From Acidobacteriota bacterium (lineage in GTDB: Bacteria > Acidobacteriota > Blastocatellia > Pyrinomonadales > Pyrinomonadaceae), in contig JAIVJG010000161.1 in NCBI GenBank assembly GCA_020200155.1, positions 1 through 42,999 of the forward strand: DNA of 42,999 nt, written 5' to 3'. How positions within the stretch are numbered: the stretch's first letter is position 1; every line of letters starts with the position of its first letter. A program made the position numbers and the translations under genes. Positions 10,120 to 20,092 of the stretch are shown in pieces. The notes under the pieces are model-generated. The model searched no databases. It was not told where the DNA came from and saw nothing but the letters and a program-made list of their open reading frames with translations.

Positions 10120-10863
10120 TCAGATGAGTTGCCCGCCGTCCACGCGTATGACTTCGCCGGTGATGTGTCGCGCGGCGTCGGAGCAGAGGAAGGCGACGAC
10201 GCGGGCCACGTCCTCCGGCTCCGCGATGCGACCGAGCACGGACTCGCGCGCGGCTTCGGTCAGAACGTTCTCCGGCAAGCCTTCGATCATCGGCGTGCGC
10301 GTGAATCCCGGCGCGACGGCGTTGACGTTGACCCCGTAGCGCCCCAACTCGACGGCAGCCGACACGGTCAGCGCGATGACGCCGGCCTTCGACGCCGCGT
10401 AGTTCGCGAGGCCGAAGCGCCCGCGCATCGCCTCAATCGAAGCGACGTTGACGATTTTGCCCGAACGCTGCTGGCGAAACACGCGCGCCGCCGCCCGCAG
10501 GTAGTTGAACGTTCCCTTCAGGTTGACGCTGAGCACACTGTCCCACTGCGTTTCGCTCATCTCCCACAGCGGCGCGTCGCCGGTCGTCCCGGCGGCGTTG
10601 ACGAGCACGTCCACGCGCCCCAGACGCTTGAGCGTCTCCGCCAAGACGCGCCCCGCTTTCTCGTAGTCGCTCACGTCCGCGCTAAAGACGGCAACGCGCG
10701 CACCCATCTCTTCAAACGACCTCGCCGCTTCAGTCAACAACTCTTCGCGCGCGATGTCCACGACGGCCAGCCCCGCGCCGCCGCGCGCCAGTTCAAGCGC
10801 GCACGCGCGACCTATTCCGGAAGCCGCGCCCGTAATGATCGCCACTTTGCCTTCAAAGCTCAT
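10120..10863 (-). CDS. Short-chain dehydrogenase/reductase (FabG-like)
   Basis: MSFEGKVAIITGAASGIGRACALELARGG, NAAG, ANYAASKAGV (YxxxK), C-term GEVIRVDGGQLI. Start ATG 10863. Confidence 0.9.
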   Translation of the reverse strand: MSFEGKVAIITGAASGIGRACALELARGGAGLAVVDIAREELLTEAARSFEEMGARVAVFSADVSDYEKAGRVLAETLKRLGRVDVLVNAAGTTGDAPLWEMSETQWDSVLSVNLKGTFNYLRAAARVFRQQRSGKIVNVASIEAMRGRFGLANYAASKAGVIALTVSAAVELGRYGVNVNAVAPGFTRTPMIEGLPENVLTEAARESVLGRIAEPEDVARVVAFLCSDAARHITGEVIRVDGGQLI

Positions 10864-10874
10864 CTCGGCTCGCT

Positions 10875-12851
10875 TCAGTTCGTCTTCGGGTAAGGGGCGG
10901 CGAGCCAATCCTGGTAGTTTTTCATCTGCTCCGCGCCCGGTTGTTTGACGGGCACGATGCGGTAGATCGCAGCCGCGTGCCCGCCGAGTTTGATCAGGAA
11001 GGTGCGTAAGATGTCGGCGCGGAAGATGGTTAACGTGACGGCGTCGCCGGGACGTTTTTCTTCGAGCCGCGTGTTGAGAGAGTCGCGCGTGACGCGCAGC
11101 CCGTCAACGGCGACGATCTGGTCGCCTGCGCTCAGACCCTGCTCGTATGCAGGTGTCCCTGCGGGCACGGATTTAATCACGACGGCGTCAGGCGACGTGC
11201 TCGTCCTGATGATGCCTGCGCCGGACGACGTATTGAGTGTGGCGAGTTCGCCTTCTCTGGTGATGTTCGCGCCGAGGAAGGCTCTTTCAGCTGCGGGGTT
11301 GCCGGACGCGTCGCTCGTCGCGTCGAGCAGCAGCCCTACGGCTTCGAGCGCGGCGTTATAGTCGAGTTCCTCGCGCCCGCGCACGAAGCGGCGGAAGAAA
11401 TCTTCGAGGCTCGCGCCCGCCGCGACTTCCGCCGCGCGCTGGAAATCTTCCGGCGTGTAGTTGCGATTCTTCTTGAAAAATTCCGTGAAGAGATAGCGCA
11501 TCACGTCGTCGAGCGAGCGAGCGCCGCCCGAACGCTTGCGGATTTCGAGGTCGAGCAACGCTCCGAGGATCGCGCCCTTGTCGTAGTAAGAGATGGTCGA
11601 GTTGATGCTGTTCTCGTCCGGGCGATAGTACTTGATCCACGCGTCGAAGCTGGCTTCTTCCGCGCTCACCTCAAGACGGCCCGGCGTCTCCTGTAAGGTC
11701 TGGATACTCTTCGACAGTTTGCTCAGGTAGTCTTTGGCGGACATCAGACCGGCGCGACGCACGATGACGTTTTCGTAGTAGCTGGTGATGCCTTCGGCGA
11801 CCCAGAGCAGGCGCGTGTAGTTTTCCTTCGTGTAATCGAACGGGCCGAGCGCGTCTGGGCGAATGCGCTTGACGTTGTAGTTGTGAAAATATTCGTGCGC
11901 GGCGAGCGTCAGGAAGCTTTGATAGTCAGCATCAGGACGGAAGCCGAAGCGTCTGTAGATGAGCGCGGTCGAGTTGAGATGTTCGAGGCCGCCGCTGCCG
12001 GTCGGAGCCAGCATCAGCAGGAACGTGTAGTTGCTGTAGGGAATCTCTCGCATCATGCCGGTCGCCGTCTCGACGATCTTCTGCACGTCGCGGCGGAGGC
12101 GCTCAGGGTCGTAGTTGCCGAAGCCGTCTATGACGATGCGGTGCGGGACGCCGCGCACCTCGAACGTCAGCGTCTTAAAATCGCTGACGAGGAACGGCGA
12201 GTCGTAGAGGATGTCGAAATTTTCGGCGCGGAAGGTGTTGCGCTCGCCGGAGACGGCGGGCAGTCCCGTCGCGATCTTCCAGTCTTTGAACGGCGCGACG
12301 CGCAGGGTCGAGGGCGCGCTCAAGTGTCCGTCCGGGTACATCAGGAGCGCGGCGTTATTCCAGAAGGCGTGCTGGTCGTTGAGTTCGTTGGTACGCACCG
12401 TCAGTTCGTTGGCGTAGCCGCTGTAGCGCGCGACGAGTTCGCGCACGCCGCCGGTCTCTACGCGCCAGGTATTCTTGTCGAGCTTGCGCCACTGTAGAGA
12501 GCGACCGCCGCCGCCATCGCGCGCCGCGAAGTCCTGCACGTGCCGCTCGAATTCACGAATCAGGTAAGAGCCGGGCGTCCACACAGGCAACAGCAGGTCT
12601 GTCGTGGCCGGGACGCTCGTGCCCGCGTTCCAGCGGACGCGCATCTCGACTTCGAGCAGGTGCGTGAAGGGTCGCGGCATCGAGACTGTGTAGCTGATGT
12701 CAGGCGCGAGAGTCGGAGTCGGGCGGGTCGCGGCGGCTGAGTTGCCGGGGCTGCGCTGCGCTGAGTGGGCGTCGGCTGTGGTTGAAAAAATCGCCTGAAA
12801 GAAAAGCAGTGCCGCCACAAAGGCGAGCGCATGCGGGCGTGTGTGACGCAT
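10875..12851 (-). CDS. M61 (glycyl aminopeptidase) family protease with PDZ domain
   Basis: LTLAAHEYFHNYNVKRIRP (HExxH), LLWVAEGITSYYENV, PDZ VIKSVPAGTPAYEQGLSAGDQIVAVDG. Confidence 0.9.
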   Translation of the reverse strand: MRHTRPHALAFVAALLFFQAIFSTTADAHSAQRSPGNSAAATRPTPTLAPDISYTVSMPRPFTHLLEVEMRVRWNAGTSVPATTDLLLPVWTPGSYLIREFERHVQDFAARDGGGGRSLQWRKLDKNTWRVETGGVRELVARYSGYANELTVRTNELNDQHAFWNNAALLMYPDGHLSAPSTLRVAPFKDWKIATGLPAVSGERNTFRAENFDILYDSPFLVSDFKTLTFEVRGVPHRIVIDGFGNYDPERLRRDVQKIVETATGMMREIPYSNYTFLLMLAPTGSGGLEHLNSTALIYRRFGFRPDADYQSFLTLAAHEYFHNYNVKRIRPDALGPFDYTKENYTRLLWVAEGITSYYENVIVRRAGLMSAKDYLSKLSKSIQTLQETPGRLEVSAEEASFDAWIKYYRPDENSINSTISYYDKGAILGALLDLEIRKRSGGARSLDDVMRYLFTEFFKKNRNYTPEDFQRAAEVAAGASLEDFFRRFVRGREELDYNAALEAVGLLLDATSDASGNPAAERAFLGANITREGELATLNTSSGAGIIRTSTSPDAVVIKSVPAGTPAYEQGLSAGDQIVAVDGLRVTRDSLNTRLEEKRPGDAVTLTIFRADILRTFLIKLGGHAAAIYRIVPVKQPGAEQMKNYQDWLAAPYPKTN

Positions 12852-13063
12852 CGTGTTCGACCTTTCCTTTTGCTCGACAGAAGTTGTGCGGGAGATAAAA
12901 ACCGTTCGCGCATCTTACTATAAAGCGCACGAGCCGGCGAACTCCTGTGCAGCCGCCGCGAGCGCAAATCCGTCTTTCCCGTCCGGTTGAAGTTGTGCCA
13001 AACTTGGTGCGTTGAGAAAAGCAGGATGCATTCGATTTTCAGGTGCGGGGGAAGGTGAAAGCC

Positions 13064-13561
13064 ATGGCTATTCAAAGTTGTCCGAAGTGCGGCGCGAAGA
13101 ATCGCGTGGACGAGCGTGTGGTCAGCCGTATGCGGCCTGTGTGCGGCAGGTGCGGCGCGGGGTTGGGGGCGGACGCGGGCGGCGTGAGCGACGACGCGGC
13201 GGCAGGCGGCAGTAGCGCCGGAGCGACGGGTGTGGGCAAGCCGCAGGTTGTGACGGACGATAGTTTCGCGCGCGACGTGCTGGCGGCGTCGGCGTCGCAG
13301 CCGGTGTTGCTCGACTGTTGGGCGGCGTGGTGCGGGCCGTGCAGGATAATCGCGCCGGTGCTCGACGAACTGGCCGCCGAGTCGGGCGGGCGATACCGCG
13401 TCGCCAAGCTCAACGTGGACGAAAACAAGCGGACGGCGGCGCAGTTCAAAATCCAGAGCATCCCGACGCTCTTCATCTTCAAAAACGGAGAGGTCGTCGA
13501 ACGCATCACCGGCGCGCAGCCCAAGCACGTCCTCGCCGCGCGCCTCTCAGCCCATCTCTAA
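13064..13561 (+). CDS. trxC: Thioredoxin 2-type protein with N-terminal zinc ribbon
   Basis: CPKCGAKNRVDERVVSRMRPVCGRCGAGL zinc-ribbon; LLDCWAAWCGPCRIIAPVLDELA active site; GxP near the C-term (IPTLFIFKNGE). Confidence 0.85.
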   Translation: MAIQSCPKCGAKNRVDERVVSRMRPVCGRCGAGLGADAGGVSDDAAAGGSSAGATGVGKPQVVTDDSFARDVLAASASQPVLLDCWAAWCGPCRIIAPVLDELAAESGGRYRVAKLNVDENKRTAAQFKIQSIPTLFIFKNGEVVERITGAQPKHVLAARLSAHL

Positions 13562-13643
13562 CAGTTGAAATTTATCCGCGGAGTGTTTGGCGACGGCTCA
13601 CCTCAAATCGCTGCGCGCCGTTGTCGAAATGGCGAGCGGAGTT

Positions 13644-16316
13644 TCACTTCACGTTAACCGCCACCTCCTGCTTGCCGCAGGGCGTGGTGAAGGTGACGAC
13701 GAACGTGCCCGTCTTTTGACTGACGGAAGTGATGGTGTACTTGAACGTGTTGCCGTCGGACGCGGTGTGGGCTTCGGCCAGCAGGATGATGTCTGCCCAG
13801 TTGGGCGTCGCGGCGTTGAGGCGCGGCGGAGCGGCGGCGGCGTAGTTCGCGAGGCTCAACGTGATCGTGGCGCTGCCTCCGTTCTTGTTAATCTCAACGG
13901 CGCTTTCGCTGGCTGAGACGGCGCAAGCGCCGCCGTCGTTCGCCGTGCCCCGTTTGCGCGCGGTCTTCGACGCGGTCTTCGGCGCGGGCGTCGGCGCAGT
14001 GGACGGCGTGGGCGAAGCGGCGGGCGTCGCCTCCGGAATGGCGGCGGGCTGTTCGGGTGTCGTGGACGGCGACGAAGACGGAGCGGGCTGCGGCGTTGAC
14101 GTGGCCGGCGGTGCGGGGACGGATGAGGGCGTCGCTTCCGTCGCGGGAGTCGCGCTTGTAGTCGTGGTGGTCGTCGCGGGAGTTGTTTCCTGAACAGGCG
14201 TCGCGACGGGCGTGGCGGGCGGCGTCGCGGCCTCGCTCGCGGGCGACGGAGATGGTGGTGCTGCCTGTCTACTCGCAGTCGAAGCTGCCGCGAGAGTTCC
14301 GCCGAGCAGTGTATCCAACCCTTCGAGAGAGCCGTTCATCTTTCTATAGAGCGCCTCGACGACGAGGCGGCGCGCAGGATCGGGCGCAAGCCTGTAGGCA
14401 CGGACGTAAGCCGCGAGCGCGTCCTTTTGATTGCCGCTCGCGTCGAGCGCCGCGCCGAGATGCCACAGCGCCGTGCGCGACCAGGGAGAGTTTTCCGGCG
14501 TCACGCTGACGGCGCGGCGCAGTCGAACCGCTGACTCTGCGGCGTTGCCCTGATTGTACAAGGCCCACCCGGCGAGGTCTTCGATGCGCCCGCGCAGGAT
14601 TTTCGAGAGCATGTCGCGCGACACGTTGGGCGCGGTCGTCGTCGCGCCCGCCGCGATGGCCTGCGAGCGCACTTCGCGCAACTCGTCTGCGAGGAGAGCG
14701 ACGGAAGCGTGCGGCACGTCGAGCGCGGACTCGACCCCGCCCTTCGCGGCCTCGGTCAACTCGACGACGGTCTGCCAGCCGATGCCGCGTCGGAGCAGAC
14801 GAGCCGCCGCGTACAACTGCCTGAAGGCGCGCATCTCGTCACCGCCCGCCGCGAAGTCGTTTGCCGCGGCCAGAGCTTCCTTCTCGTCCGCCGCGTTCTT
14901 CGTCTCGCCGCCCGCCGCCCGCGTCGCGAGGTTGAAGGCCAGCAGCGCCTTCAACGTGCGCGCGTTCTCGTCCGTGTCCGCCGTGGTGAACTGGAAGAGG
15001 CTGGCGCGGCGTTCCGGTGCGAGCAGTTCGGTGAACGTCGCGGCGCGTGCGCGCACATGGCCGGCCAACTGCGCTCCGAGTTCGCCGTGATCGAGTGTGA
15101 AGGAGTGCGACAGTTCATCAGCCGCCTCTTCGTAAAGTCCCGCCGCCGCGAGCACACTCGCCAACTCGTAATCCATCGTCGGGAAGCGACCGAGTTCGCG
15201 CGCCGGCCTCAGTGCACGCTCGGCGTCGAGCGGGCGCTTTTGCGCGAGCAGCGCACGCGCCAGCGTGATGCGCGACCACACCCACCTGTAACGAGGCTCA
15301 AGCGCGACGGCGCGCTCCGCCAGTTCGACCGCGCGTGCGCCCTCGCCGTGCGCCGCATACCAGTAGGCCGCGCCGACCATGAGCGGCAAATTGTTCGGCT
15401 GCTCGTCGAGCGCAGATTTCAGTTCGCGCTCCGCTTCCTCACGCTTCCCCGTGTCGAAGAGCGAAAGCACCAGCCCCGTGCGCGCGCCCGCATTGCCCGC
15501 GTCCGCCGCCAACTGTTCTCGGTAGAGCGCGAGGGCCTCTTCCGGCTTTCCGGTCGCGCGGCGCAAGTCCGCGAGGCTCAGCCGCGCGCCTTTGGATGCC
15601 GGGTCGAGTTCGACTGCGCGCGCGTACTCCGACGCGGCCTCTTCGAGACGTAGCGCGACCCGATGCGACGCGCCGAGCGCCTGATGCGCGACGGCCATCT
15701 CTGGCTTCAGTTTGACTACCGCCCCGGCCACGCGCGCCGCGTCGTCCGGCTGCTCGACGCCCAGATAAAACGTCGCGACGCTCAACAGGCGTTGCGGGTT
15801 GTCGCCAACCTTCTGCTCAATCCGGCGCGCCAGATCGAACGCCGCCTCGCGCTCGTTCAGGATGTAGAGGTTCGCGGGCAGTTGCGAGACGACTTCGACG
15901 AAAAGCTTGTCCGACATCTCCGCAGGCGCTTCGGAGACAGCGAGGCGGAACAATTCGACGCCCGCGCGACGGTCTCCCGTGCGCAGCTTTTCGTCGCCGA
16001 GCGCGGCACGCGCGCTCGTCAACTGTTCCAACGCGCGCAAGCGAATGGCCTGCGGCGTGCGCTTCCTGAGGAAAGCCTGAAGTCGCACGACGCGCTCCGC
16101 CGGCGCGAGCGTCACGATCCCTTCAAGCTCGGCCTTCAAAGCCTCTTCGCCAGCCGCGTTCGTCGCTTCGGGCTGCTCCGGCTTGCTGCCCGCCGTCGTC
16201 TTCGCCTTGCCAGCCTGCGCAGGAGCTTTACGCTGCGCCGAAGAGGCGTTGCGCACGGTGGCGAATAAAACACACAGCAGAACGAAGGCGAGATATGGCG
16301 TCAATTTTAATTTCAT
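13644..16316 (-). CDS. Secreted TPR-repeat protein with Pro/Thr-rich linker and C-terminal BACON-like beta domain
   Basis: 890 aa; signal peptide; multiple TPR-type repeats (AVAHQALGASHRVALRLEEAASEYARAVELDPASKGARLSLADL); low-complexity P/T/A segment; final segment CAVSASESAVEINKNGGSATITLSL. Confidence 0.75.
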   Translation of the reverse strand: MKLKLTPYLAFVLLCVLFATVRNASSAQRKAPAQAGKAKTTAGSKPEQPEATNAAGEEALKAELEGIVTLAPAERVVRLQAFLRKRTPQAIRLRALEQLTSARAALGDEKLRTGDRRAGVELFRLAVSEAPAEMSDKLFVEVVSQLPANLYILNEREAAFDLARRIEQKVGDNPQRLLSVATFYLGVEQPDDAARVAGAVVKLKPEMAVAHQALGASHRVALRLEEAASEYARAVELDPASKGARLSLADLRRATGKPEEALALYREQLAADAGNAGARTGLVLSLFDTGKREEAERELKSALDEQPNNLPLMVGAAYWYAAHGEGARAVELAERAVALEPRYRWVWSRITLARALLAQKRPLDAERALRPARELGRFPTMDYELASVLAAAGLYEEAADELSHSFTLDHGELGAQLAGHVRARAATFTELLAPERRASLFQFTTADTDENARTLKALLAFNLATRAAGGETKNAADEKEALAAANDFAAGGDEMRAFRQLYAAARLLRRGIGWQTVVELTEAAKGGVESALDVPHASVALLADELREVRSQAIAAGATTTAPNVSRDMLSKILRGRIEDLAGWALYNQGNAAESAVRLRRAVSVTPENSPWSRTALWHLGAALDASGNQKDALAAYVRAYRLAPDPARRLVVEALYRKMNGSLEGLDTLLGGTLAAASTASRQAAPPSPSPASEAATPPATPVATPVQETTPATTTTTTSATPATEATPSSVPAPPATSTPQPAPSSSPSTTPEQPAAIPEATPAASPTPSTAPTPAPKTASKTARKRGTANDGGACAVSASESAVEINKNGGSATITLSLANYAAAAPPRLNAATPNWADIILLAEAHTASDGNTFKYTITSVSQKTGTFVVTFTTPCGKQEVAVNVK

Positions 16317-16362
16317 GTTCTTACTTCAAAAAATTAGCTTGTGTCCGTCGAACATATCGCTC

Positions 16363-18105
16363 TCACTTGATTGCTTCGATCAACACACGGCCCACCGCGT
16401 TGCTCGGCGCTTGCACGCGCAGGACGTTGGAGAGTGTCGGGGCGATGTCGGCGGGCGTGGCCGCCTGCGCGTAGCGACCGGGCGCGACACCGCCGCCCAT
16501 GATGATGAGCGGCACGTGCGTGTCGTAAGAGTAGGGCGCGCCGTGCGTGGCGACGATCTGGCTGTCGGTCAGATATTTGAACGGCTCCTGAATGATGACC
16601 ACATCGCCGCTGCGTTTGACGTTGAAGCCGTGCAGGGCGCGGCGCGCGACCGCGTCGGCGGGCGAGACGCCGCGACGTTCGAGTTGCGTGCGCGTGAAAT
16701 ATCTTGAGATGCCGGGCACGCTCAAAGCCGCCTCGCCCGCGACGCGTTCAATCTCTTCGGGGTCTATGCGGTCGCGGCGAAGCGCGATCTGGTCAAAGTA
16801 GATGCTGTTGTTGACGAAGTTCTGGACGTAGTCGGCGGTCGTGTCCTTGTCCGCGTTCGGCTTTCCGTAACGCACCTTGAGTGCGTTGCGCACGGCGTTC
16901 AAAACGTCCGTCGCGCGGACGCGCCCGCCGCCGAGGTTGAGCGCGGCGGCGTGTTCGGGAACGGGAGCGACGCCGTGGTCGGCGGTGAAGACGACGACGG
17001 CGTTGCGCAGGCCGACGCGCCTGTCCACGAGGTCGAGCAGCGCGGCGATCTGCCTGTCAACGCGCAAAGTTATGTCCATCGCTTCCTGGCTGTACGGCCC
17101 GAAGCGATGGCCGACGATGTCGTTCGCGGAGAAACTGACAGACAGCACGTCCGTGTCTGCGTCCGCGCCTAAGCCCTCGTTGATGATCGCCTGTTCGGCG
17201 AAAGAGACGAGCAGGTCGTTGGTGTAGGGCGTGTAAAGCAATGCGTCGTAGAACTCTTTACCGGGCGTCGCGGCCCCGCCCGTGACGACGTGCGGAAACG
17301 TGTTCGTGTCTTTGACGTTGCCGATATTCTCCCAGGGCGGCGCGTCCGGCCCCGCGCGGCGCAGGTACTCCGCTTCGGGCAACAGCCGCTCCCACTTCGC
17401 GCCGAAATATTTATCAGCCGGTCGCGCCTCGTTGAAGCGCGCGACCCAAGCGGGCAGTTGATTGAAGTAGAAAGTGCTGGAGACGAACCGCCCCGTCGCG
17501 GAACTGAACCAGTAAGCCGCGTTCGCCATGCGCCCGGCGGGGAAGATCGCCGCGCGGTCTTTGACGGAGATGCCGATCACCTTCGAGCGCCCGCTCGTCG
17601 TCAACTTCAACTCGTCGCCGAGCGTGGAAACGAGCAGGTGGCGCGGACTCGACCCCTTCTCCGATTCGCCGCCGCCGAGAATTTTGACGGCGTCGTCCTG
17701 CGTGTTGGCGACGCGCCTGCTCGTCTCGCGCTCGTACCACTCGTTGCCGACGATGCCGGTCTCGGAGGGCCACGCGCCCGTCAGAAGCGTCGCGTGTCCG
17801 GGCGCGGTCTCGGTCGGGATGTGGTCGTAGTTGGCCTCCGTCCAAGAAGCGCCCTCGCGCTGCATGCGTCGCAGTCCGCCGGCGGCGAAAAGGTCGCCGA
17901 AGCGTTGCAGGTAGTCGTAGCGGAACTGGTCAACGACGACGAGCAGCACGAGGCGCGTGCGCGTCTGTTCGACCGGCGTGCTGCCCGTGCGCTTTGACTG
18001 CGCGGCGACACCGGCGCACGAGATGAGTGCCAGTAGAAGCGCGAGCGCGAGGCTGAGCGCGGACGAAGCGGTCGCCTGGCGGCGCGTTGGAGAAAAAGTT
18101 GTCAT
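16363..18105 (-). CDS. Alkaline phosphatase family protein (PafA-like phosphatase/phosphodiesterase)
   Basis: LVLLVVVDQFRYDYLQRFGDLFAAGG, HIPTETAPGHATLLTGAWPSETGIVGNEWY, VVFTADHGVAPVPEH. Confidence 0.88.
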   Translation of the reverse strand: MTTFSPTRRQATASSALSLALALLLALISCAGVAAQSKRTGSTPVEQTRTRLVLLVVVDQFRYDYLQRFGDLFAAGGLRRMQREGASWTEANYDHIPTETAPGHATLLTGAWPSETGIVGNEWYERETSRRVANTQDDAVKILGGGESEKGSSPRHLLVSTLGDELKLTTSGRSKVIGISVKDRAAIFPAGRMANAAYWFSSATGRFVSSTFYFNQLPAWVARFNEARPADKYFGAKWERLLPEAEYLRRAGPDAPPWENIGNVKDTNTFPHVVTGGAATPGKEFYDALLYTPYTNDLLVSFAEQAIINEGLGADADTDVLSVSFSANDIVGHRFGPYSQEAMDITLRVDRQIAALLDLVDRRVGLRNAVVVFTADHGVAPVPEHAAALNLGGGRVRATDVLNAVRNALKVRYGKPNADKDTTADYVQNFVNNSIYFDQIALRRDRIDPEEIERVAGEAALSVPGISRYFTRTQLERRGVSPADAVARRALHGFNVKRSGDVVIIQEPFKYLTDSQIVATHGAPYSYDTHVPLIIMGGGVAPGRYAQAATPADIAPTLSNVLRVQAPSNAVGRVLIEAIK

Positions 18106-18248
18106 GTTCGTCTGTGGACTTGCTTGAAAAGGGTTCTTCTTCAGAGCTGATTAACGGCTGATGAGCGGGCATGATAACATCGCCCCGTCCGGCGGCGCGA
18201 GTCGGGGTCATCGGTGACGGGCATCTTTTCGGTCGGGGTAGAGTGTGC

Positions 18249-18767
18249 GTGAGCGAATTCGACGCGGAATATGAAAGGCTTGTGGCGGAGGCGCGGGGTC
18301 GCACGCGCGGGCGCAACGACGTGCTCGACTACCTCGATCTGCGCGCGACGAACGACGCGCTGCGCACGGGCGGCGTCGAATGGCTACTGCAAACTTTCAC
18401 GGCGCTCGCGGGCGAAGCCAACCGCGCGGGAGCCTGTCTCACTTTCACACGCGCCGACGCGCATCGCTTCCGCGTCGGCAACTCGACGATGGTTGGCGAG
18501 CAACTCGTTTTGCGCGTCGGCGTCCGTTCGCTCACGGTCGAGGCGGGCTGGCCGCGCACGCCGCGCGACGGCATCGTCGGCGGCGGTGGGCTGGCCTGCG
18601 CGCAGGTCAGCCACTTCGGCAACCGCGCGGCTGGCGAAGAGATTTTGCTTGTCGCGTCCGAGAGCGGCGCGGCGCGCTGGCTTGTGCTGGACAAGACGAG
18701 CACGCGTTCGGAGTTTTCGGAAGAGAGTGCACGCCGCCACCTGACAAAGCTGCTCGACGAAAAATAA
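18249..18767 (+). CDS. Hypothetical protein
   Basis: Open frame; likely GTG start at 18249. No recognisable domain. Confidence 0.5.
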   Translation: MSEFDAEYERLVAEARGRTRGRNDVLDYLDLRATNDALRTGGVEWLLQTFTALAGEANRAGACLTFTRADAHRFRVGNSTMVGEQLVLRVGVRSLTVEAGWPRTPRDGIVGGGGLACAQVSHFGNRAAGEEILLVASESGAARWLVLDKTSTRSEFSEESARRHLTKLLDEK

Positions 18768-19093
18768 ACACTGTCAATCACGCCCCGGAGCCGAACGATA
18801 TGCGGCGAGGCCTGCACGTTTTCGGACGCCGCTGCGAGCCTTCATAGAAGACGTGTTGATTGACGCTCGCGAAAAGCTTTTCCCACCTCTCGCCATTTCC
18901 CTTCACTTTTCCACCACACGGTTTCTCCTCTCCCGCGCGGCACAAAGCTTGCCATGCCGTTGTGCGGTTAGTCGCCGCGCGACATGTTCCCCAGACGAAG
19001 CGGCACGAACGGCGGACTCACGCGGCTGCGAACTCCTCGCGCCGGCGCGGCACGGAGTCGCCCCCATCGAGAAATCTCAAGGAGACAAGCAAG

Positions 19094-19798
19094 ATGAATA
19101 ACCGACGCTCAACCATTCTGACTTTCGCGCTCGCCGCTCTCGCATTCCTGCTCCTGCCCGTCGTCGCTTCGGCGCAGGACAACCGCCCCGTGTGGGAGGA
19201 AATCCGCGACCGCGCGCAACGCGATGGAGATTACGGGCGCGACCGTGACCATCGCCACGACGACGACCGCGACAACGGCAATCACCGGCCCGGTCGGATC
19301 AGCGACTACGACCGCCGCGTCCTGCGCGACGTTGCCAGACGCATCAAAGATCGAAGCCGTGGCTTTCAACGCAACCTTGATCGCCTGCTCGACGACAGCC
19401 GCTACGACGGCACGCGCCGCGAAGACCACATCAACGGGGACGTGAGAAATTTCCGTCAGGCCGCCGAACGCTTCGAGTCGCGCGCGGGCGACAGCAACGA
19501 CCTCAACCGCAGCGCCGGCGAAGCGCGCGAGTTGATCGAAACAGCCTCGCACGTCGGTCGCTACGTCTCGCGCGTCCGCCTCGACTCGCGCACGCGCTCC
19601 GACTGGTCGCAAATTCGCAGCGACCTACGCACCGTCGCCGACATCTACGGCTTCCGCATGAGCGATCTGGATAACGGCTACGGCAACGACGGCTACAACC
19701 GGCGCGGCAGGAACGACGACGATTATCGCCGCGACGACGAATACCGCCGCGACCGCGACCGTCGCAGAGACACGGGCTGGCGCTGGCCGCAGAACTAA
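19094..19798 (+). CDS. Secreted Arg/Asp-rich hypothetical protein
   Basis: Signal peptide MNNRRSTILTFALAALAFLLLPVVASAQ then charged RDRDHRHDDDRDNGNH...; RBS-like AAGGAGAC upstream; terminator downstream. Confidence 0.65.
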   Translation: MNNRRSTILTFALAALAFLLLPVVASAQDNRPVWEEIRDRAQRDGDYGRDRDHRHDDDRDNGNHRPGRISDYDRRVLRDVARRIKDRSRGFQRNLDRLLDDSRYDGTRREDHINGDVRNFRQAAERFESRAGDSNDLNRSAGEARELIETASHVGRYVSRVRLDSRTRSDWSQIRSDLRTVADIYGFRMSDLDNGYGNDGYNRRGRNDDDYRRDDEYRRDRDRRRDTGWRWPQN

Positions 19799-19862
19799 AA
19801 CATTCCAGCCAGCAGCCATCTCATCAACAACCCACAGGCCGCGACGGCCTGAAGCAGCAACG

Positions 19863-19895
19863 AAAACGGCGTGGACATCATCCGCGCCGTTTTTC
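19863..19895 (+). terminator. Rho-independent terminator
   Basis: aaaacggcgtgga-catca-tccgcgccgttttt, stem with one wobble then T-tract. Confidence 0.7.
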
Positions 19896-19908
19896 TTTAG
19901 CAAAGACA

Positions 19909-20060
19909 ATTAACAGGGATAGACAGGATAGACAGGATACAAACAGAAATGATGAGTGATGAATGCGAAATGATGAATGAAGAAAAAGCATGTGCCTTCT
20001 ATTCATCATTCATCTTTCATCATTCCGCATTCGCCTTTCATCCTGTCCATCCCTGTTAAT
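19909..20060. repeat. Long imperfect inverted repeat, MITE-like intergenic element
   Basis: Outer arms attaacagggatagacaggat / atcctgtccatccctgttaat (20/21 complementary); inner GAATGATGAA-type imperfect arms. Confidence 0.65.
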
Positions 20061-20092
20061 TCTTCTTCGCCATCCATCATCGTGATGCGACA

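Noticed and set aside
14709-15653. 314-aa plus-strand ORF
   Set aside because: Antisense to the TPR protein; shadow frame.
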